Origin: Apostichopus californicus
Taxonomy: Eukaryota; Echinodermata; Holothuroidea; Aspidochirotida; Stichopodidae
Assembly: GCA_020650975.1 (NCBI GenBank)
Contig: JAIPMN010026470.1
Location: forward strand, 1-25,032
Length of the DNA stretch: 25,032 nt
Reading direction: 5' to 3'
Position 1 is the first letter of the stretch, and every line of letters starts with the position of its first letter. Position numbers and translations under genes: made by a program. Of the stretch, positions 1 through 9,100 are shown in pieces. Under the pieces are notes generated by a model that had not been told where the DNA came from, searched no databases, and saw nothing but the letters and a program-made list of their open reading frames with translations.

Positions 1-121
1 AACCTTCCTTTAAGACCTTATTAATTAGCCAATTGTCTAAATATGCCTCACAGTGTTCTACTAGTTGTCTAAATTTCTCGTGGAGGACCTCCAGACTCCT
101 CTTCATGAGAGCAATTTTCAA
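1..121 (-). CDS. Candidate exon running off the left edge
   Basis: On the minus strand an acceptor-like GGTTCTGGTTTTAG is followed by 40 open codons to the window edge, with a charged, coiled-coil-like sequence (SLEVLHEKFRQLVEHCEAYL). It could be an exon of a head-to-head neighbour of TTC37 or part of a mobile element. Only the edge is visible, so confidence is low. Confidence 0.2.
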   Translation of the reverse strand, partial: MKIALMKRSLEVLHEKFRQLVEHCEAYLDNWLINKVLKEG

Positions 122-289
122 CTAAAACCAGAACCACGCACCATCTTGTATGAAGTCATTGATCCGCCCTGTACAGGGTCAAGAAGCAAACTGAAACATA
201 ACCGAATTCCTGATTCACAAATGGAAAATGAGTCAAAGTTTGTATTGCACTCCATTCATGAAAGCTAGCAGAGGCTGCAAATTAGGTAT

Positions 290-517
290 ATTGCTTCTCG
301 GCCATTTGGCTAAATTCATGTGTAGTATCTGTTCCCTTTCGAGGGGAATGGTAAAGCACACCCGACGATGATCACACAGTCACAGTCCCGATGCAAGGGG
401 ACTGGGGCTGAGAGCGGATCAGTCGTTTGGTAGTTTGGTTTTCGTGCCCAGGTTCTTTCCTGGGCGACTTTTTCTTAAAAGGTATCTAACGGTCACTCCG
501 AGCAGAATTGTCTGTTA
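290..517 (+). repeat. SINE-like element with U2 snRNA-derived head, copy A
   Basis: The first 45 bases match U2 snRNA from its nucleotide 1 at 40 of 45 positions by hand count. They begin ATTGCTTCTCGGCC and include the intact branchpoint-pairing core GTAGTA at 322-327. Homology fades after about position 335. The body that follows has two short hairpins (383-404 and 446-465) and recurs in copies B and C. There is no Sm site and no U2 3' half, so it is not a U2 gene. The 3' end is set by where similarity between copies fades and is approximate. Confidence 0.65.
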
Positions 518-562
518 GAAAAATGCTAACTTCAACCTGATGTCCATCGTTCCTAGGTCTAG

Positions 563-656
563 GAAGTTGATCCCAATGACGGCCGACCTTTTTCTCTCTT
601 CTGGCACTTTGAAGAACTTGCTTCAGCTGAAATATTAAATGCTCTCGTAGCTATTG
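563..656 (+). CDS. Candidate coding exon of an unknown gene
   Basis: A 31-codon open stretch (EVDPNDGRPFSLFWHFEELA, then SAEILNALVAI) lies between an acceptor-like CTAG and a donor-like GTGAGA. The composition looks protein-like and not like the surrounding AT-rich DNA. No partner exon was found and I do not recognise the family. It could be the end of an upstream neighbour, a decayed fragment, or chance. Confidence 0.25.
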
Positions 657-801
657 GTGAGAACATTCTTTTTAGTGGTAAATTAATAGGTGTCTTGCTT
701 AGTCTACATATCATGCTGTAAATGTCGACACATCATTGATGATGAGCTAAGTTAGTGGTCTGAATTAGTTCTGCGAAACACTTTCTCGACACACGTACAC
801 T

Positions 802-842
802 AAGTTACACTTCATAAATTGTAAGTTACACTTCATAAATTG
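802..842. repeat. Direct tandem duplication of about 21 bp
   Basis: GTAAGTTACACTTCATAAATT (last base shared) occurs twice in succession. Simple local duplication with no visible function. Confidence 0.8.
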
Positions 843-1287
843 GAAATGATCAGCCAAACGGACTTAAGAATGCGAAAATACAGCCGGTTGTGGTAAAAAA
901 AGGGGAAATTTCTCCACAAATACACTCTTCACATCTCTTAAGGTCATATAAACTGTTTATTTGAATTGGGTAGTTATGGTTTTCCCATTTTTGGAAATCA
1001 TGAATGATCCCACTGGCTGTAATTATACCTTTAGGCCACACACATTTATTCCCATCCATGATATAGCGATAACATGCTATCAAATTTGTGGCCTTCTGCA
1101 CTATATTTATGGCATGATACCGTCATCAGAGTGACCCTTAAAACTTGAGCTAGGCTAAGGGAGTAACTATAGAATAACTGGCCAATTGATGTTGTAGTGG
1201 CAGTGGGGGATCGATCCTATACTTAGCCTAGTACAGTATATTGATAACATCATGTTGGCTGCAAACATGTATGATCATTACCAAAAT

Positions 1288-2562
1288 GTACAAGTCCACT
1301 GAGCTTCCCATTCTGATGTGGTGGTGCAGTCAACGTTGTGATAGAGTATTATTTAATATTGTTTGTATGAATATTGTTAAGTTCGCTAAGCCTCCATCAT
1401 AGTGTGTACAGTAGGCACAGTCCCAGTGAAGGATGGACCCTCTGTTGATAATTTAATGAGAAATAAATTTTCAGTTTACTGGGGGTTGGTTAGGGTGAGG
1501 AACTTGATAGGCCAAATGAAACAATCTTAGGGGTTGCCACTGGAACTGTGAACACAGAAGTGACAAACAGTTGATTTCCAGTTCAGTAAAACAAAAAGTA
1601 GAATTCTGTCCCTTAAGTTGCTCTGAGAAATTATGAACCGACAAAAGTCTAGTAAATGACAGAACCATTTCCACCTTGGGAAAGGTAAATGAGACAGTCT
1701 TGAAAAATAACTACATGCTACTGTGTAAGAAAAGTCACTCAAGAAAGAACCTGGGCATGAAAAACCAAACAACCAAACGACTGGTCCGCTCTCAATCCCA
1801 GTCTCCTTGCATTGAGACTGTAACTGTGTAATCGTCAGGTGTGTATCATGATTTCCCTAGAAGGGAACATTGTGCTACAGTTGATCTTAACTCAAAGTAA
1901 ATACATGCTAGTATTAAAGAGTTTACTAACTTTTCAAAATCCATAACTGAACTGATGAACATATGCTAGCTTCTGCTTAATGTTAGGAGCTAGCCACACC
2001 CATTTAAATAATAGGCTAAGGACATTCCTCAACCTCATATTGCCTAATGCTCAGGTGTCCCTAGCCACACAATTGGCTACTGCTCCATATTCAGCATAAT
2101 TAAAATCAGCACAAAAGACTAATCCTCCCAATAATTCCTAATCTGGTCTCAACAACTTCTAACAAAGGCAACAGAATTTTTTTAACTCAAACTTGACAAT
2201 AACTTAATTCAGTACACTGCATTAAAATTTGCATTGCACTGTGTACAGAGATTAGTACATTTAAAATTGTATAAGTCCATGAAGATTCCATCTCGATGTG
2301 GAGGCTAAGTCGCAGTAGCCATGGTGATAGAGCATATTTTGAATCATTTGAATGTTGGCTCCATTTACAGAGGTTGTTTCATAAAAATGTTTAATATTCT
2401 TTGGGCATCAATCCTAATGTGGAGGCCCAGTCACAGTGGTGGATGAACATGTTTTTGTTTTTAATTGTTGGTCACATGAATGGAGATTATTTCATATAAA
2501 TTGTTGAATTCCACTGTGCCTCCATCATGATGTGTACGTGCAGTCCCCGTTAGTGGTAGAGT
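1288..2562 (+). repeat. Diverged tandem repeat of about 113 bp, five units, split by about 820 bp
   Basis: Five related segments centre on the pattern GATGTGGAGGC-CAGTC-CAGT-GTGG(T/A)-GAG, at about 1306-1346, 1391-1436, 2283-2334, 2405-2447 and 2518-2560. The last three are spaced 113-122 bp apart and also share AT-rich spacers ending in ATTTCAT. SINE copy B and unrelated AT-rich sequence lie in the gap (1460-2270). Old, low-identity repeat; I do not recognise the family. Confidence 0.5.
1690..1905 (-). repeat. SINE-like element with U2 snRNA-derived head, copy B
   Basis: Reverse-strand copy of the element at 290-517. Reading leftward, the head retains TAAGATCAACTGTAG (1875-1889), close to U2 nucleotides 22-36. 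The body matches copy A through GAGAGCGGACCAGTCG and TGCCCAGGTTCTTTC. The first 20 or so head bases are too diverged to align. Ends are approximate. Confidence 0.6.
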
Positions 2563-2576
2563 ATGTATTGTATGTA

Positions 2577-2790
2577 TGTATTGTTTTTTAGATCCTCCTG
2601 CAACAGGAACTCTCAAAGCCATCATTGGCATATCAAAGCCGCAAGCTGACCAAAGTCAGTCTCTTAGATTCAAATTTAACGTCCATGATTATGAATTGTC
2701 AAATTGTCAACAACTCTGTAACTGGAGGACATACATTAATCTTGGAGTGACTCGAACTCGGGACCTTATGATTGAAAGGCACCGGCGTTT
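2577..2790 (-). repeat. 5'-truncated tRNA-derived SINE
   Basis: On the minus strand, 2788-2745 reads like the 3' half of a tRNA: an anticodon-arm-like segment, then CCCGAGTTCGAGTCACTCC, a good RNA polymerase III B box. A body of about 150 bp follows and the element ends in an A-rich stretch plus an (ATAC)n tail at 2560-2590. No A box or D arm is visible, so the copy looks truncated. An open frame crossing it is repeat sequence, not a gene. Confidence 0.5.
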
Positions 2791-2930
2791 CAATGTTTGT
2801 TGTGTGTCATGTTTGATGTGTTTGATGCATGTCAATGTGTGATGATTGGGACTGCGGCTGTGGAGTTGGAGTGATGTATTAAATCGGCAATTTATATTCT
2901 ATAATTGTACCAAGCAAAGTCGGTACTATC

Positions 2931-2940
2931 CTATATATAT
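2931..2940 (+). promoter_or_regulatory. TATA-like element of TTC37
   Basis: CTATATATAT lies 58-67 bp before the start codon. If used, transcription would start about 30 bp further on, leaving a leader of roughly 30 nt. This is inference from position and base composition; no initiator or upstream noncoding exon can be demonstrated. Confidence 0.35.
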
Positions 2941-2997
2941 GTAAACTGGTACTCCATCTACTCTGACAGCATATCTGGTTGACAGTCCGACATTACC

Positions 2998-3105
2998 ATG
3001 GCAACTGGCAAGTCTGCCCTGAGTAAGGAAGCTAAGACTGCTCTGAAAGCTGCAAAAGAAGCCATCAAGAACAAGGAATACAAAGAAGCTATCAAACACT
3101 GCAAG
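2998..3105 (+). CDS. TTC37: TTC37 exon 1 (residues 1-36), start codon
   Basis: The ATG at 2998 has A at -3 and G at +4, a strong initiation context. An in-frame TGA at 2980-2982 closes the frame just upstream, so no earlier start is possible on an unspliced leader. The exon holds most of the first TPR, with [13 protein letters not shown] matching the vertebrate N-terminus. The donor is GTATGA, phase 0. Confidence 0.93.
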
Positions 3106-6100
3106 GTATGATGTTCTACAATTCACATCCTGCGGTTGCCCCCTTATGGCTTATGTGACGTCACTCTGTTCAAATGCCCAACAGTTTCATGGATAACACA
3201 AAAGAATTGCAATATCCCTTAGAAATATAAATATCTTTATAAAGTTCTCTACTTTTATCACCCTTCTGAAATATGAAGGAACTTTTGTTCATTTGAAATT
3301 TCTTACAGATCGTATTTAAGGAAGACAAGGCTAGTTACAATGCTTTGGTCTTTGTCGGTGTCGCTGCGTCCGAGATGGGTCAGTTAGAGCAAGGTGTAGC
3401 TGCCTACAAGAAAGCAATCGATGTAGAACCTGAGCAGGAACTTGCTTGGCAGGTATGTGAAAACAATCGTACTCAAACTTCCCATTCTATCACTATAGAC
3501 TTTCCTAATCAGTAATGGTTAACTATTTTCAGATAGCAACATTGCAAAAGAGAACGGTATCACTTAACCAAGTGTACATCTGACTAATTCGTCAGAAAAC
3601 GCGATCTCGTATATCGTCTTGCCTAACATGTTCAGTACTGCAGAGTATACAGTAGGCTAGAAGGAGCCTCAAATTGCTTGCCTAACATGTTCAGTACTGC
3701 AGAGTGTAGGCTAGAAGTGATCTAGAAGATCGTCTTGCCTAACATGTTCAGTACTGCAGAGTATAGGCTAGAAGCGACCTCGAAGATCGCTTGCCTAACA
3801 TGCTCAGTACTGCAGAGTATAGGCTAGAAGCATCGTGGCAAACTGTTCACTAGCAAAATCTGACGTGAGATCATTCGGTATCTTGAGTTTGGTAAGAGAC
3901 AATGGTGGATACAAAGGTGGCCGGGATGCATTAAGAAACTTGTAAATCAGTTGGCTTCTAATGAGGTCAGGGCTCAAAATAATTTTTTGGTGACGAGGGC
4001 TCTTTTCAGCACAAGCAGATTTTTTACGATGGCTGTTTTACTGATGACAGGGGCTCTTTTTGGTGTTGCGAGGGCTGTTTCTCCTGTATAAATTGTAGCT
4101 ACAAATTGATTACATTTTACAACATTTTATCGGTAAAATTTTGTGTTTGCACGGGTAACCAGGGTACCCGCCCGACGCGATACTACCCGGTTCCTGATTT
4201 ATTACCCGAATCCTACGCAAAGTGTGATTTAAAAAAAAAAAAAATCAATGGCAAACCGACGGTTAGGCAGATTTCCCATTGACTTAGTGTGGTGTTAGGC
4301 TACCATGTGGAAGATATTATTATTTATTCATTGGTTTATTTCATAGAAGAAAAGGCTGACAAGGAATTTTACAAGATGTTTATGGATTATAGACGGGATA
4401 ACTAAAAAATAATGATCGCAAGTGGCTTTTTACTAATCGTTTATTCCAAATGCGATCAAATTGCGCGAATCGCGCGGCTAATGCGAACCCCGGGCCTGCA
4501 TAATACAATAGATAGTAGTAGTAACAACTGAGCTAAATTGGATATTTATATGGTCTGATCCAATAGACGTGGAGAGCAAGCATAATCAGCGGCGGCAGTG
4601 CGTTGTTAGTAGTATTGTTAATTATATGAAGTTATTAACAAGTTAATGAAAGAAACAAAAGCAAATAGAAATTATTGAGGAATTGGTTTTATACCTTATC
4701 TTACACCTACGTACTTGAACATGAAAACATTGTCAGTAGAGAATATAATTCATTTATTATAGCATCCAATATGTAATTTCTTGAAAATCGTGATACACAG
4801 GTAAAACCCTCCTAGCTGGGAGAAAAAAAATACAAATACACGGGTGTCCGAAAATTATCACGCGATGAACCGATATATTTTTAGCTAGCTAGGTGGTGTC
4901 TGAGCGAACTTACAAACCAAGCTGTTACATTATAACAAAAGGATTGGCAGTCAGAGTTTTTTCAGTGAATTATTTCACAGTATTGTATCTTTCTAAATGT
5001 GCGGCGCCCGTTGACTGTACATGTGGAGGGCGATTTTAGCGGTATTTACATTTTTTTTCGCCCTCGTGATTTCTTTTCTGGGGCGATTTTTCAACTTCGT
5101 AGGGCAAATCGCCCTTCGCCCCCGTCTATTTTGAGCCCTGAATGAGGTAAATGTGATGACACTTACATCGTGAAAGGAAAGTCCGCTCGCTAGTGGCCTA
5201 GAACTTTTCCTTCTGCTGAGCATGCGTTGGTAAGCTTGCATGACTTACAATAGGTGTGTTTGCCCTCTCCCTTCTCCCTTTTCCCTCATTTCTTTGCATC
5301 CTTCTTAGTCCTCATTCTTCCTCTTTCTGTTCTCTTTCTTTCTCTTTGCCAGTCTCTCTTTCTGTGTAAATTTACAAGTAAACCTGAATGGGACATTATA
5401 TGCCAATCTGAACGACCAAAGAAATTTTTGGCTAGGTCACTGGTTTGTGAATCCTGTTCCAACAAGAACAGGGTCCATTATCAACAGGTCACTGGTTTGT
5501 GAAACCTGTTCTAACTAGAACAGGGTCCGTTATCAACAGGTCACTGCTTTGTGAAACCTGTTCCAACTAGAACAGGGTCTGTTATCAACAGGTCACTGCT
5601 TTGTGAATCCTGTTCCAACTAGAACAGGGTCCGTTATCAACAGGTCACTGCTTTGTGAATCCTGTTCCAACTAGAACAGGGTCTGTTATCAACAGATCAC
5701 TGGTTTGTGAATCCTGTTCCAATAGAACAGGGTCTGCTATCAACAGCTCACTGCTTTGTGAAACCTGTTTCAATTTGAACAGGGTCCGTTATCCCCAGGT
5801 CACTGCTTTGTGAAACCTATTCTAACTAGAACAGGGTCCGTTATCAACAGGTCACTGCTTTGTGAAACCTGTTCCAACTAGAATAGGGTACGTTATCAAC
5901 AGGTCATTGGTTTGTGAATCCTGTTCTAACTATAACAGGGTCCGTTATCAATAGGCCACTGCTTTGTGAAACCTGTTCCAACTAGAACAGGGTACGTTAT
6001 CAACAGGTCACTGCTTTGTGAATCCTGCTCCAACTAGAACAGGGTCACTGGTTTTGTCAATCCTGTTCCAACCAACAAATTTCTTTGCTCTTTCAAATCC

Positions 6101-9100
6101 TTTTTAATTTCTTCAACATTTGTAGAACATCCTTTCCATATGTCTTTATTACACTCTCACACTTGCACTATAAATTTGGATCCTCTCTATGTATCGTAAA
6201 CTGTCTGTACATCTACTGAGTTTGTTTTATTAAATTTAGTTATAAACAGACACATGTTTTTCTTTCCCCTTCCATTTCCAGGGCCTCTGCAGTGTGTACG
6301 AAAAAAGTCAGACTCCCGAACATGTGGAAGCTCTGTTAGAGACTTATCCAAAACTAATGACAATATTTGCTGACAAAGATAACAAGAAATGGGAGAAGGT
6401 TGCTAGAAAAAGGGTTCAACTTTTACAGGATAATGGAAGGAAAGAAGAAGTAAGTGAAGATTTTCATTGTAACAAGTAACTAAACTAATCTTGTATTTGA
6501 ATTCATGTGAGTGTTCGAGAGGTATAGAGCTTTGTGGTGCTTCCGTTATGTTTGTTGGAAAGAGAAATATGAATTTCTATCAAATGTCCATGGTATCTTT
6601 ACAGAGAGAAATAAGCTGTTAACAAACTGCATGTTAAGAAGAAATCTACATAGAAATGAAAAGAAATCTTCATATGCCAAAAGATGTAATCTTGTTTCGA
6701 GTAGGAATTATTAAATGCTTGTAATGGCCATATGATGGAAATTTCCAAAATAGTTTTGCAATATTTTTCTGTAAGAAATGTTGTAGTAAGAAGGAAAGTA
6801 TAATCCTATTATTGAATACTGCACTTTCTTTACACTGACAATATATACATTTCAAGGAATGATTTCTTCATTGCTTTGCATTCTTTTGAATAGGCTTGCA
6901 CAGAACTTCATAAGATGATCACATCAGGTCATTGCCATGACAACAGGGTCACTCTTGAACTCCAGATGCAACTTGTGGATATGGCAGCCTGCGAGACCTC
7001 TCGGCAAGAATCTTCTGTTGACATAGTAAGCACGTTTTCTGAAACAAAAACAGATATGTTCTTGTTTGTGAAGGATATGAGAATTGGAAGTGTGTTCTTT
7101 TGTTCGTGGAAGAGCACTTTCTAATGGATAGATCCTGACGCTGGATTCGTCCTTACAATTAATCTTAACTTTGGTAATAAGGTGCAACAGTAATTAAAGG
7201 TATTAAAATGTTTGGGCCTTCTTTTCATTTTGGATGCTGTGGTTTCCTGTAAGGTACATGATAAAAAAACTTTCTATAGCCTTTAAAGTTGTTTTTTTTC
7301 ATGAATATGCAAACATGCTTCATTTAAATATTGTATGACATCATTTTCTTATATTTCTAGGTGGAAGATGCTTTCAAAGCCATCTTGGGATCTGAAGCTG
7401 CAAAGAAGGATGAAAAGCAAAAATACCACAGAAGTTATATCAAGTTCATTTTGAATGTGAGTAGAGGATTCATAATTTATAATTCACCCGTCTCCAACTT
7501 GAATCAGTCTCAATTTAGTCCCCAATTAGATTTATTATTACTGACAATTTTGACTGAGAATTTAAAACAAGTCGATTGCGGTTCATTAAAATGATTAAAC
7601 CCTGGTGCTTCTAATCCATTTGGCTTAGATCATGAGTACACAAGTACACAGTAGATAACTCACCAGACATTGACCTGATTATGTAACATTGTCATGATCA
7701 TCATACGGTTCCAGTCTCCATGTAAGGGGACTTGGGTTGAGAGTGGATCAAGGTTTTGGTTTTTCCTACCCAGGTGCTCCATCTTGGATGACTTTTCATA
7801 AAAGTTACCCTGGTGAACTGTCTGTGAGATGCACTCACTTGCCACTGTGTGACTTGTGCAATGTTGACAATTAAACTATGTGACTTGTGCAATGTTGACA
7901 ATGAAAAGTTATATGACTTGTGCATTGTTGACAATGAAACTATGTGACTTGTGCATTGTTGACAATGAAACTAGGTGACTTGTGTATTGTTGACAATGAA
8001 ACTATGTGACTTTTGCATTGTTGACAATGAAACTATGTGAACTGTGCATTGTTGACAATGAAACTAGGTGACTTGTGTATTGTTGACAATGAAACTATGT
8101 GACTTTTGCATTGTTGACAATGAAACTATTTGACTTGTTCATTGTTGACAATGAAACTAGGTGACTTGTGTATTGTTGACAATGAAACTATGTGACTTTT
8201 GCATTGTTGACAATGAAACTATGTGAACTGTGCATTGTTGACAATGAAACTAGGTGACTTTTGCATTGTTGACAATGAAACTATGTGACTTTTACATTGT
8301 TTGCAATGAAGCTATGAGACATGTGTAATGCTGACAATAAAGCTATGTGACTTGTGCATTGTTGACAATGAAAGTATGTTACTTGTGCATTGTTGACAAT
8401 GAAACATTCTGCTCAGAGTGTTATAGACTAATTAGACTTAGGTGTGGTACATTTGATATGAGAGTGTGATAGATGCACACAAGGGCATGATGCTCGTTTT
8501 AAAGAAAAATAGGTTCAGAAGAATAACCGCTGATGTATTTAAACATTTATTGGGGCACTTGTGCACAAAACTTACATAAAGATATGTTGTGTTGTTTGCC
8601 TTCTTGATGGTGAGAGATATTACATTGCACACACAACAATCCTATGTCAGTAACCATCTGTCATTCTGCTTTCAGAGAGGATTCGACGTGGTTAAGGAGG
8701 AGTGTGCTAAAATGCATGGAGAACATCCATCTGATCCCTACCCAATGGCCATCCTGGTAGAATTCAACCTTCAGAAACCGTTAGGTAATCGCTGTAAATC
8801 ATTCTTTCCATACTCATCTTTTGTGATCAGTATTAGAGGACTTGGACTTGCACACAGTTTACATTCATGTACAAATCAAGTTTTTCTTTAAATCAGGAAT
8901 TGTTGTTTTGAAACAGTTTCAAGAGTCAGACCTGTCACGAGAATGACAGTAAACCTAACAAGAGGATATTCTAGGTATTCTGATGGAACAAACTGTTCAA
9001 AAATGTTAAAGAAATTACAATGGAAATGTTACTAACCATTTACTCTGTTCTTAAATTTGTTTGTGTCAACAAACATTTCAAAAAGTGGTGATATTTCAGA

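Larger units (their letters stand above)
657..2576. other. Upstream non-coding region
   Basis: Apart from the short direct repeat at 802-842, SINE copy B and the 113-bp repeat units, I see no gene here. An 83-codon minus-strand open frame (850-1101) has no recognisable domain and no splice support. Confidence 0.6.
3453..6281 (+). other. TTC37 intron 2, repeat-rich
   Basis: This 2.83-kb intron is mostly repeats: a four-copy minisatellite (3618-3832), a complete hAT element with its target duplication (3960-5148), a pyrimidine-rich stretch (5260-5360) and the 52-bp minisatellite (5435-6071). No coding sequence is seen in it. Confidence 0.9.
7457..8675 (+). other. TTC37 intron 5, SINE plus satellite array
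   Basis: The intron contains U2-headed SINE copy C (7606-7830) followed with almost no gap by the 31-bp array (7845-8405). The remaining flanks (7457-7605 and 8406-8675) show nothing recognisable. Confidence 0.85.

Noticed and set aside
290-340. A functional U2 snRNA gene
   Set aside because: Only the first 45 or so bases match. There is no Sm site, no 3' stem-loops, and the same body follows in two other copies, so it is a repeat.
850-1101. 83-codon minus-strand open frame with several cysteines
   Set aside because: No recognisable domain or splice signals, and the cysteines do not form a known motif. It stays possible but unsupported.
2576-2842. 88-codon + strand open frame just upstream of TTC37
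   Set aside because: It runs through the tRNA-derived SINE, including the inverted B box, so it is repeat sequence.
5435-6071. Array of steroid-receptor response elements (GAACA...TGTTC)
   Set aside because: The half sites are everted (TGTTC first, GAACA second, 6 nt apart), not the inverted AGAACA-3-TGTTCT order those receptors use.
7845-8405. CRISPR array
   Set aside because: The units are contiguous with no unique spacers, and the setting is a eukaryotic intron.
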